From: an uncultured Muribaculaceae bacterium
GTDB lineage: Bacteria; Bacteroidota; Bacteroidia; Bacteroidales; Muribaculaceae
NCBI GenBank assembly: GCA_905233845.1
Contig: CAJOFH010000043.1
Coordinates: forward strand, 1 to 47,956
Direction: 5' to 3'
Length of the DNA stretch: 47,956 bases
Below are positions 23,505 through 31,573 of the stretch, piece by piece. The translations under genes and the position numbers were made by a program. Below the pieces are notes generated by a model that was not told the origin of the DNA, made no database searches, and saw only the letters and a program-made list of their open reading frames with translations. Numbering within the stretch: position 1 is the stretch's first letter; every line of letters begins with the position of its first letter.

Positions 23505-26500
23505 ATGAGTCTTTATTCCAGTTCGGTGAAACGCCCAGTGACCACAATCCTCATCTTTGTGGCGGTTGTTATCATTGGTCTGTTTTCACTACAGAAATTG
23601 CCTATCGACTTGTATCCCGATATCGAGACCAACACCATTATGGTGATGACCAGCTATTCGGGAGCAAGTGCCGAAGATATTGAGCAAAATGTCACACGAC
23701 CTCTTGAGAACTCCCTCAACTCGGTCGAGCACCTAAAGCACATCACGTCAAACTCTAAAGAGAACATCTCGATTGTGACTCTTGAATTTGAGTATGGTTA
23801 CGACATCGATGTGCTCACCAACGATGTGCGCGACAAGCTCAACATGGTGTCGAGTATGCTCCCCGATGATGCCAATACCCCTATCCTGTTCAAGTTCTCG
23901 AGCGACATGATTCCTATCGTTCTGCTTTCAGCGCAAGCCAAGGAGAGCGTGCCAGGATTGTACAAGATACTTGACGAGAATGTCGCCAACTCACTAGCAC
24001 GTGTCGATGGTGTGGGCTCGGTATCAATAATGGGTGCTCCCAAGCGTGAGGTTCACGTCTATGTCGACCCACTCAAGCTCGAAGCCTATCACCTGAGCAT
24101 CGAGACCATTGCACAGCTCGTGGGCGCTGAGAACCGTAATATCCCTGGCGGAACCTTTGACATTGGTAACGAGACCTATGCCCTCCGTGTTCAAGGCGAG
24201 TTTGAAGACCCTCGTGAAATTGCCAACCTCGTTGTTGGAGTCTCAAACGGAGCTGCAGTTCACCTGAGTGATGTGGCTCGTATCGACGACTCGCTCGAGG
24301 AACGAGCCCAAGAGACCTTCACCGATGGTGTGCGTGGCGCGATGATTATCGTACAAAAGCAGAGTGGTGCAAACTCGGTAGAGATTTCTAACCGAATCCA
24401 GCAACAGCTGCCCCACCTCCAGAAGAACCTGCCTGCCGACATTCACCTCGACTACATTGTCGACACCAGCGACAACATTCGCAACACCATTGCGTCACTT
24501 GTTGAGACTGTGCTCTATGCATTGCTCTTTGTGGTGATTGTGGTATTCTTCTTCCTGGGACGATGGAGAGCAACTATTATCATCGTGCTCACCATCCCTA
24601 TCTCGCTTATCGCATCATTTGTTTACCTCTATGCGACTGGCAACTCTTTGAACATCGTGTCGCTATCGGCGTTGTCCATCTCCATTGGTATGGTGGTCGA
24701 TGATGCCATTGTGGTTCTTGAGAATGTGACGACACACATTGAACGAGGGGCAGAGCCAAAGCAGGCAGCAGTGCACGGCACTAACGAGGTGGCGATTTCG
24801 GTAATCGCATCAACGTTGACGCTGATTGCAGTGTTCTTCCCACTGACACTTATCACTGGTATGACCGGCGTATTCTTCAACCAATTGGGATGGATGGTAA
24901 CCATCATGATGATTATCTCCACCACCGCTGCCCTATCTCTTACCCCAATGTTGTGTAGCCGCATGCTCCGTCTGCAACGCACCCAGAACAAATGGTTTAC
25001 CAAATTCTATGGTCCCATCGAGAAATTCCTCGACAAACTCGACGATGGCTTTGCATGGATTCTAACCCACTGTGTTCGTCACCGCTGGATTACATCTCTT
25101 GTGGTGCTGGGAGTGTTTGTGGCTTCAATGTTCCTGATGAAGTTTGTGGGTAGCGAGTTCTTCCCAACAATGGACAACAGCCGACTTGGAATTAACTTAG
25201 AGTTGCCCATCGGCACCCGTGTGGATGTCGCAAAGGACGTTTGCGAGCGTTTGTATAAAGAGTGGACCCAAAAGTACCCCGAAATCAAGGTGTTCAATTA
25301 TACCGTGGGCCAAGCCAGCAGCGATAACACATTTGGCTCGATGCAAAGCAATGGCTCACACATCATGTCGATGAACATCAGGCTCGTGAGTCCAGCGGAA
25401 CGTGACCGAAGCATCACCGAGATTGCCGGACTCATGCGTGAGGACCTAAAACAGTATCCTGAGCTCAAGAAAGCCCTCGTTAACGTTGGTGGACAGCGTG
25501 GAGGCGGCATGAGTGGACAGTCGGCTCTGAACTATGAAATTTATGGTTATGACTTTGAGTTGACCGACAGCATCGCACAAAGACTCAAACGAATACTTGA
25601 GAAGGTTCCTGGAGCCGCCGACATCAACATCAGCCGAAGCGACTATCAGCCAGAATACCAAGTGGACTTCGACCGTGAGAAACTGGCTCTTTATGGCCTA
25701 AACCTCACCACAGCAGCCACCTACATCCGTAACCGTATCAACGGTAGCACCGCAAGCTACTTCCGTGAGGATGGTGACGAGTATGACATCAAGGTGATGT
25801 ATGACCCAGCACATCGTCAGTCGCTCGAGGATATTGAGAACATTACGCTCTATAATGCTATGGGCAACGGCATCAAGCTCAAGGAAGTGGGACAAGTGGT
25901 GGAACGATTCACGCCTCCAACCATTGAGCGTAAGGACCGTGAGCGCATCATCACAGTGTCGACTGTTGTTCAAGACAGACCTATGAGTGAGGTAATCGCC
26001 GACGCTCAGCCCGAGATTGACAAGCTCGACCTTCCTGGTGGTGTGAGCATTGAGCTTAGCGGTTCCTACGAGCAACAACAAGACTCATTCGGTGACATGG
26101 GAATACTTGCTATCCTGATTATCATTCTTGTATACATTGTGATGGCTGCACAGTTTGAGTCGTTCACCTATCCAGGCATCATCATGAGCTCTATCATGTT
26201 TGCATTCTCAGGTATCGTGCTCATTCTGCTCTTGACAGGCACCAACCTGAACATCATGTCAATGATTGGTTCTATCATGCTTATTGGTATTGTTGTGAAG
26301 AATGGTATTGTGCTTATCGACTACATCACACTTAACCGCGAACGCGGCATGAGTGTGCGGCGTGCCGTAATCGACGGTGGTAAGTCGCGTCTCCGTCCTG
26401 TGTTAATGACCTCGCTAACCACTATCTTGGGTATGGTGCCAATGGCGATAGGTCATGGCGAGGGTGCCGAGATGTGGCGACCAATGGGTATCGCCGTAAT

Positions 26501-26669
26501 TGGTGGTTTGACGTTCTCTACAGTTCTTACGCTTCTCTTTGTGCCAACGATGTACACCATCTTTGCCTACAACGGTATAAAGCGCACACGCAAGAAGCTC
26601 CACAAAAGCCACGCGAAGAAGGCTAAAAAACAAGAAGTAGAACCCATTAGTAACAATCAAGAAGTATGA
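23505..26669 (+). CDS. RND efflux pump (AcrB/HAE1 type)
   Basis: Inner-membrane proton-driven exporter of drugs or amphiphiles, 1054 aa, full length. Twelve hydrophobic segments in two sets of six. N-terminus SSVKRPVTTILIFVAVVIIGLFSLQKLPIDLYPDIE is typical (residues 6-41). The proton-relay Asp pair sits in SIGMVVDDAIVVLEN near residue 400, and the second half has SMIGSIMLIGIVVKNGIVLIDY near 930 with the relay Lys and further GHGEGAEMWRPMG. Substrate range cannot be predicted. Spacing: 59 nt after the adaptor gene; its stop codon overlaps the ATG of the PII-like gene by 4 nt. Confidence 0.95.
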   Translation: MSLYSSSVKRPVTTILIFVAVVIIGLFSLQKLPIDLYPDIETNTIMVMTSYSGASAEDIEQNVTRPLENSLNSVEHLKHITSNSKENISIVTLEFEYGYDIDVLTNDVRDKLNMVSSMLPDDANTPILFKFSSDMIPIVLLSAQAKESVPGLYKILDENVANSLARVDGVGSVSIMGAPKREVHVYVDPLKLEAYHLSIETIAQLVGAENRNIPGGTFDIGNETYALRVQGEFEDPREIANLVVGVSNGAAVHLSDVARIDDSLEERAQETFTDGVRGAMIIVQKQSGANSVEISNRIQQQLPHLQKNLPADIHLDYIVDTSDNIRNTIASLVETVLYALLFVVIVVFFFLGRWRATIIIVLTIPISLIASFVYLYATGNSLNIVSLSALSISIGMVVDDAIVVLENVTTHIERGAEPKQAAVHGTNEVAISVIASTLTLIAVFFPLTLITGMTGVFFNQLGWMVTIMMIISTTAALSLTPMLCSRMLRLQRTQNKWFTKFYGPIEKFLDKLDDGFAWILTHCVRHRWITSLVVLGVFVASMFLMKFVGSEFFPTMDNSRLGINLELPIGTRVDVAKDVCERLYKEWTQKYPEIKVFNYTVGQASSDNTFGSMQSNGSHIMSMNIRLVSPAERDRSITEIAGLMREDLKQYPELKKALVNVGGQRGGGMSGQSALNYEIYGYDFELTDSIAQRLKRILEKVPGAADINISRSDYQPEYQVDFDREKLALYGLNLTTAATYIRNRINGSTASYFREDGDEYDIKVMYDPAHRQSLEDIENITLYNAMGNGIKLKEVGQVVERFTPPTIERKDRERIITVSTVVQDRPMSEVIADAQPEIDKLDLPGGVSIELSGSYEQQQDSFGDMGILAILIIILVYIVMAAQFESFTYPGIIMSSIMFAFSGIVLILLLTGTNLNIMSMIGSIMLIGIVVKNGIVLIDYITLNRERGMSVRRAVIDGGKSRLRPVLMTSLTTILGMVPMAIGHGEGAEMWRPMGIAVIGGLTFSTVLTLLFVPTMYTIFAYNGIKRTRKKLHKSHAKKAKKQEVEPISNNQEV

Positions 26670-26959
26670 AAGCAATATTTATAGCCTTCGACCAGGCCTA
26701 CTACGAGAGAATTATCGAGATGCTTCACAAGAGTGGATGTCGTGGATTCACAGCATTCAACGACGTGGTGGGACGTGGAAGCTCAACAGGCGACCCTCAT
26801 TACGGCACCCACGCTTGGCCATCGCTTGTGCAAGGCATTCTCACTGTTGTTGAGGCCGACCGCGTCGACAACGTTCTTGAAAAACTGCACGAGATGGATC
26901 TCGCCACCCCCAAACTTGGCTTGAGAGCCTTTGTTTGGAGCATCGAGAAGTCGATTTGA
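26666..26959 (+). CDS. PII-like small protein coupled to the RND pump
   Basis: 97 aa, no signal peptide. The fold reads as PII/CutA-like: strand KAIFIAFDQ, helix YYERIIEMLHKSG, strand GFTAFNDVVGRG, a loop of about 15 residues (36-51, GRGSSTGDPHYGTHAWPS) in the T-loop position, strand QGILTVVEAD, helix RVDNVLEKLHEMD, and final strand LGLRAFVWSIE. PII-like proteins are trimeric sensors that bind nucleotides or small metabolites and contact membrane transporters; binding of any ligand here is inference. The ATG overlaps the pump stop codon (ATGA), so translation is coupled, which supports a role tied to the pump. A terminator follows at 26979. Confidence 0.75.
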   Translation: MKAIFIAFDQAYYERIIEMLHKSGCRGFTAFNDVVGRGSSTGDPHYGTHAWPSLVQGILTVVEADRVDNVLEKLHEMDLATPKLGLRAFVWSIEKSI

Positions 26960-26978
26960 GAATACCGAAGTAAAATAC

Positions 26979-27011
26979 AAAAAGGTTGGGCCGTAAAGAC
27001 TCAACCTTTTT
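26979..27011 (+). terminator. Efflux operon terminator
   Basis: AAAAAGGTTG (26979-26988) pairs exactly with CAACCTTTTT (27002-27011). A-rich on one side and T-rich on the other, so it works as an intrinsic terminator 20 nt past the PII-like stop codon. Confidence 0.9.
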
Positions 27012-27071
27012 GGTAATCCTTGTTTCTATTTTAGTTCATGGAAAAATACAAAGAAAATCACAAATAATAAT

Positions 27072-27121
27072 AAAAAACTAACAACTGATAACTAAAAACT
27101 AAAAACTATTTGCTAACTTTG
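27072..27121 (+). promoter_or_regulatory. hpt promoter with ACTAA-type repeats
   Basis: -7 box TAACTTTG (27114-27121) followed by CGCC. Directly upstream (27072-27110) lies a short repeat tract of ACTAACAACT, GATAACTAAAAACT and AAAAACTATT. No TTTG sits at the -33 position, so the tract takes its place. Confidence 0.6.
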
Positions 27122-27150
27122 CGCCAACTTTTTCAAAACCCCTCTACGCA

Positions 27151-27696
27151 ATGGATGAGATTACTATCAAAGGGCTAGCCTTTGAGCCTTATATCTCCCG
27201 AGAGGAGATAGCTAAACAGATTGAGCGAGTGGCCGCCGAAATAAGGCGAGACTGTGTGAGTGAGTGCCCAATTTTTGTCTGCGTCTTAAATGGCGCTTTT
27301 ATCTTTGCCGCCGACCTGTACCGCGCTATCAACATGCCCAAAAGCGAAATCACGTTCATTCGATACAAATCTTACGAAGGCACACATTCTTCAGGCACCG
27401 TGAAGCGCATCATGGGGCTGGTTGAGGATATAACCGACCGCGAAGTGATAGTGATTGAAGACATCGTTGACACTGGTTACACAGCGGTAGAACTGCGCAA
27501 GATGCTTGCCGAGAGAAAACCTAAGAGCGTGAAAATGGCTTCTTTGCTTTTCAAACCAGATTCTCTCAAGGTTGGTAATCCTCCCGAGTATGTCGCCTTT
27601 GAGATTCAACCAAAATTCATCCTGGGCTACGGTCTTGACCTTGATGAACTGGCTCGCGGACTCAGCGACATCTATGTGCTTAAGAAAGAAGATTAA
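27151..27696 (+). CDS. hpt: Hypoxanthine phosphoribosyltransferase
   Basis: Purine salvage enzyme joining hypoxanthine or guanine to PRPP, cytoplasmic, 181 aa. The PRPP loop is VIVIEDIVDTGYT (residues about 108-120), with the two acidic residues and the TGxT end of type I PRTases; the N-terminal CVLNGAFIFAADL supplies the first loop, and EVVAFEIQPKFILGYGLDLDE-like text near the C-terminus (FILGYGLDLDELAR) contains the base-binding Asp. Normal length. The gap to adk is 28 nt, and the two nucleotide genes probably share a transcript. Confidence 0.95.
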   Translation: MDEITIKGLAFEPYISREEIAKQIERVAAEIRRDCVSECPIFVCVLNGAFIFAADLYRAINMPKSEITFIRYKSYEGTHSSGTVKRIMGLVEDITDREVIVIEDIVDTGYTAVELRKMLAERKPKSVKMASLLFKPDSLKVGNPPEYVAFEIQPKFILGYGLDLDELARGLSDIYVLKKED

Positions 27697-27724
27697 ACAT
27701 TAACAAATTAACAACCATAACATT

Positions 27725-28306
27725 ATGTTGAATATTGTAATATTCGGTGCCCCTGGTTCGGGAAAGGGCACTCAAAGCGAAAACCTTATCAAGCACTACG
27801 AATTGTTCCACATCTCCACTGGCGATGTGCTTCGCGACCACATACGTCGAGGCACTGAACTTGGCATGACTGCCAAGGAGTATATCGACCAAGGTCAACT
27901 TATCCCCGACGAGCTGATGATAGGCATCCTGGCGCAAGTGATTGACGACAACAAGGAACTGGCACAGAATGGTGTCATCTTCGACGGATTCCCCCGCACC
28001 ATTCCACAGGCCGAGGCTCTTGAGACCCTACTTAACGAACGTGGCACCAGCGTGAGTGCAGTTGTGGGACTCGAAGTTCCCGAGGAGGAGCTTATCGACC
28101 GTATGATTAAGCGCGGACAGATGAGTGGACGCAGCGACGACAATGAGGAAACAATAAAAAAACGCCTCGCCGTTTACTACAACCAAACATCTCCCTTACA
28201 GGAATTTTACAAAGAAAAAGGCCTGTATAAAGCCATAAAGGGTACTGGCACCATCGACGGCATCTTTGATGACATCAAAGCAGCCATCGACTCTATAAAT
28301 GCTTAA
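27725..28306 (+). CDS. adk: Adenylate kinase
   Basis: Interconverts AMP and ATP with two ADP. 193 aa, the short form without a zinc-type LID insertion. P-loop GAPGSGKGT (residues 8-16), AMP-binding HISTGDVLRDHI and DGFPRTIPQAE, and the LID arginines in RGQMSGRSDD. No Shine-Dalgarno sequence before the ATG (AACCATAACATT). Followed by the short-repeat module at 28311-28391 and hemW. Confidence 0.96.
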   Translation: MLNIVIFGAPGSGKGTQSENLIKHYELFHISTGDVLRDHIRRGTELGMTAKEYIDQGQLIPDELMIGILAQVIDDNKELAQNGVIFDGFPRTIPQAEALETLLNERGTSVSAVVGLEVPEEELIDRMIKRGQMSGRSDDNEETIKKRLAVYYNQTSPLQEFYKEKGLYKAIKGTGTIDGIFDDIKAAIDSINA

Positions 28307-28310
28307 TCAA

Positions 28311-28391
28311 TGCATAATGCAAAATGTATAATCGGGAATAATTAGGAATATTTCAATTCCTTTTATTCCCTTTATTCCTTTAATTCCTTTA
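28311..28391 (+). repeat. Composite short-repeat module between adk and hemW
   Basis: ATGCATAATGC-type units (28311-28333), then TAATCGGGAATAA (28330-28342 region), then four to five copies of a 9-nt unit TTCCTTTAA with variants (28357-28391). It ends 17 nt before the hemW start. Same parts and order as the gmd-fcl module on the other strand. Confidence 0.75.
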
Positions 28392-28408
28392 ACACCTTCA
28401 TCACAAAA

Positions 28409-29536
28409 GTGGCGGGAATATACATCCACATACCATATTGCAAGAGCAAGTGCATCTATTGCGACTTCTACTCAACCCCACAGGTCGAGACCATGGAGCA
28501 ATATGTGCACTCGCTGCTTGTTGAGGCTCAATTAAGGAAAAATGAGATTGATGGAGAACCCATTAACACCCTCTATCTGGGAGGTGGAACACCTTCGGTT
28601 ATGCCCATAGAGTTACTCAAAAAGCTTGTTGATGGACTAAACAAGTGCTTAGACCTGAGTCATGTGGAGGAATTCACCATCGAAGTCAATCCCGATGATG
28701 TAACCCATGAATACATTTTATCGCTTCGGCACTTGGGCGTTAATCGTGTGAGCATGGGAGTGCAGAGCTTTAACGATGACGAGCTACGAGCCATCAACCG
28801 CCGCCACACTGCCAAACAGGCAATCGATGCTGTGAGAGCGATTAAAGACACAGGAATCAACAATGTGAGTATTGACCTAATCTACGGCTTACCAAATCAA
28901 ACTCTTGACACTTGGCAAGACAATGTGGAGCAAGCTATTGCTCTTGATGTGCAGCACATTTCGGCCTACTGCCTTAGCTACGAAAAAGGCACCCGCCTGT
29001 GGGTGATGCGAGAACAAGGAAAGGTCAGTGAAGCGAGCGATGAACTGTGCGTGGTGATGCACAACGCACTTGTTGACACCCTCAAACAAGCAGAATTTGA
29101 ACATTATGAGATCTCAAATTTCGCCCGACCTGGCTACCGCTCGCGCCACAACTCCAGCTACTGGGACTTCACACCCTATCTGGGCCTGGGTGCAGCAGCC
29201 CACAGCTACGATGGAAACACTCGACGCTACAACCCGTCGAGCATCAAGGATTATATAGAGAAACTGAGCAATGGCAACGTTGCCTACATTGAGGAGCATC
29301 TTGAATGGCAAGAACGGCACAACGAGGAAGTGATGCTGCGACTTCGCACCAGCGATGGTCTCGATATATCCTTGTTCAAACAGCATTATGGCGACAACGC
29401 ATGCAACACCCTCTTACACAATGCACAGCCATTTATAAAGCAAGATCTCTTACGACTCAACAATAACACTCTCTCCCTCTCCTCCATCGGCGTGATGATG
29501 AGCGACAACATAATACGTAATCTAATGTGTGATTAA
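28409..29536 (+). CDS. hemW: HemW-like radical SAM protein
   Basis: 375 aa, annotated by family as heme chaperone HemW, often misnamed oxygen-independent coproporphyrinogen oxidase. GTG start at 28409 gives the canonical AGIYIHIPYCKSKCIYCDFYS; the CX3CX2C cluster binds the 4Fe-4S that cleaves SAM. LYLGGGTPS, EVNPDDVT and GVQSFNDDELRAINRRH are family motifs, and the C-terminal HemN domain has YEISNFARPGYRSRHN and YWDFTPYLGLGAAAHSY. The second Cys that true HemN uses is not evident, as expected for HemW. The start sits just after the short-repeat module. Confidence 0.92.
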   Translation: MAGIYIHIPYCKSKCIYCDFYSTPQVETMEQYVHSLLVEAQLRKNEIDGEPINTLYLGGGTPSVMPIELLKKLVDGLNKCLDLSHVEEFTIEVNPDDVTHEYILSLRHLGVNRVSMGVQSFNDDELRAINRRHTAKQAIDAVRAIKDTGINNVSIDLIYGLPNQTLDTWQDNVEQAIALDVQHISAYCLSYEKGTRLWVMREQGKVSEASDELCVVMHNALVDTLKQAEFEHYEISNFARPGYRSRHNSSYWDFTPYLGLGAAAHSYDGNTRRYNPSSIKDYIEKLSNGNVAYIEEHLEWQERHNEEVMLRLRTSDGLDISLFKQHYGDNACNTLLHNAQPFIKQDLLRLNNNTLSLSSIGVMMSDNIIRNLMCD

Positions 29537-29569
29537 GAATAAATACAACTTATTAATTCATATTTTGAT

Positions 29570-31573
29570 ATGCGACAGTCAATAATCTATACTCTTCTTT
29601 TGTTAACATCGTTCTTCGGCCTCTCGGCTCAATCGCTTGGCGAACCCAACATCAAATGGGGACATCCAACTCAGCAAGAAATGGAAATGACAAGCTATAT
29701 ACCCGACTCTGATGCCGACGCTGTAGTGCTCTACAAAACCACTGATGTGAATTATATTGTCACAAAAGATGTCATACATGTTAAATATGATGTCAAGGGA
29801 CGCATTAAAATTCTTAAGCCCGAAGGCATCCAACATGCCAACATTGAAATCAAATATATGTTCAATGACGGCAAGGAAGGAGAGAGAGAGGTTGTGAACA
29901 CAATTAAAGGCACAACCTACAATCTCGTGAATGGAACAATCGAAAAAAGCGAGTTAAAAAACGAAATGATTAATGACAACGCGTCTTTAATCCCAAAACA
30001 AAGGGTAATGACTCTACTGTTTCCCGATGTCAAGGCTGGCTCGGTAATAGAATATGAATACACAATCATCAGCGACCGCTATCTCGAAGTCAATGACTGG
30101 GAAGCTCAATGCGAAATGCCAGTAGTCTACACAAGGTATGACGTGTCTATTCCTGAATGGTTTAGCTTTTACGTTCAAACCATTGGAAATGAATATAACC
30201 GTAGCCGCATCACACAAAAACGGACAGACCTACGCCCCACTTACTTGATGGAAACTGCCGGTTCTGAGTATGAATGCTTTGGTGTTAACTTTGAGTTTGA
30301 AGGACACAACCTGACAGCTCTGAGAAACGAAAACCTTATCTTCTCGCCTCACTTTTATGCCCAACGAGTTATAATTGACATCACCAACGAGTCGTTGCCG
30401 CGACACACCAAGCATCAATACTCCATGACATGGGAGGAAATTGACCAGCATCTTCTTAGTCAAAACAACTTTGGCAAACTCCTCAAGAGCAATCCACTTA
30501 AGAAAGAAATGAAGAAAGCTGGAATATATCAAATGACCAACGATTACGAGAAGATTATGGCAACAGTGAAACTGCTGCGACAGCATGTGAAATGGAATGG
30601 CATGTACAAACTCTATGGCACACCTGCGTCGCAAGTGCTCAAGAACGGCACTGGAAGCAACAGCGATATCAACTTCATGCTCATTGCCATGCTCAACGAC
30701 GCTGACATAAAAGCCTATCCAGCGATTCTAAGCTCTCGTGACCGCGACATCCTTGACGACAACCATCCAACACTAAAGAATGTATCTACTACTGTTGTCG
30801 TGATTAACCGTGATGGCAAATATCAAGCCTTTGACGGTTCGGTCGAGAATGCTACTATAGATGTTTTGCCGACAAAATTCCTTGTCAATAAGGCGAGAAT
30901 CATTAAGAAAGACAACAAGGAACCATGGATAAACCTTGAGGACAAAGGATTAGAGCGAGTTAGCCACAAGATTACAGGAGAAATAGATCAAAATGGCAAA
31001 TTGACCGCCACTTGCGTAAGCACCTACTATGAAAAAGGAGCAGAATTGATGCGAGAATCCATTAAAAATCGTGGAGATGTGTGCCCCAACAAGAAATTCC
31101 AATCATCGCAAATCACCGTAAACGACTATAACGCACAAGGTATTGATAACGTCGACATACCTGTTACCGAAATCATTAATTTCAGTTGCCAGCTCAGTTG
31201 CAACGACAGTATCATTACTTTGCCGCAACTGATTGTGCCTTTCATCGACCAGAATCTCTTTAAAAGTGAAATAAGATATAATCCCATCGAGTTCCCAACC
31301 AAAGTGAACGAGACTATCGACATTGCATTTTCTGTCCCAGATGGGTGGAATGTTGTCGATGTGCCAGCTTCTATGTCACTGAATACAAGCGACAACAAGA
31401 TAATAATGAACATAACTCCAAGCTCATTGGCAAACTCCATCAAAGTATCAACACAGCTGTTGATAAACCGACTTGTCTTTAACAAGCAAGACTATAAGGG
31501 AATAAAGAACCTTGTGGTCCGAATATCAGACCATTGCAAAGAACCGTTCATCATCAAGAAGCAAAGCAATTAA
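29570..31573 (+). CDS. Exported DUF3857 protein with degenerate transglutaminase-like domain
   Basis: 667 aa, signal peptide residues 1-20 (ends GLSAQ). The N-terminal DUF3857 domain (about 45-240) has the typical TLLFPDVKAGSVIEYEYTI and repeated beta strands. A transglutaminase-like domain follows (about 300-430), but the expected catalytic Cys of a GDCKD-type motif is replaced in GTGSNSDINFMLIAML, and the expected His position reads VSTTVVVI; only the Asp in AFDGSVENA is kept. So peptidase or transglutaminase activity is unlikely. The C-terminal third is a DUF3858-like beta region. Periplasmic location is predicted. Its stop codon overlaps the convergent metallophosphoesterase stop. Confidence 0.85.
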   Translation: MRQSIIYTLLLLTSFFGLSAQSLGEPNIKWGHPTQQEMEMTSYIPDSDADAVVLYKTTDVNYIVTKDVIHVKYDVKGRIKILKPEGIQHANIEIKYMFNDGKEGEREVVNTIKGTTYNLVNGTIEKSELKNEMINDNASLIPKQRVMTLLFPDVKAGSVIEYEYTIISDRYLEVNDWEAQCEMPVVYTRYDVSIPEWFSFYVQTIGNEYNRSRITQKRTDLRPTYLMETAGSEYECFGVNFEFEGHNLTALRNENLIFSPHFYAQRVIIDITNESLPRHTKHQYSMTWEEIDQHLLSQNNFGKLLKSNPLKKEMKKAGIYQMTNDYEKIMATVKLLRQHVKWNGMYKLYGTPASQVLKNGTGSNSDINFMLIAMLNDADIKAYPAILSSRDRDILDDNHPTLKNVSTTVVVINRDGKYQAFDGSVENATIDVLPTKFLVNKARIIKKDNKEPWINLEDKGLERVSHKITGEIDQNGKLTATCVSTYYEKGAELMRESIKNRGDVCPNKKFQSSQITVNDYNAQGIDNVDIPVTEIINFSCQLSCNDSIITLPQLIVPFIDQNLFKSEIRYNPIEFPTKVNETIDIAFSVPDGWNVVDVPASMSLNTSDNKIIMNITPSSLANSIKVSTQLLINRLVFNKQDYKGIKNLVVRISDHCKEPFIIKKQSN

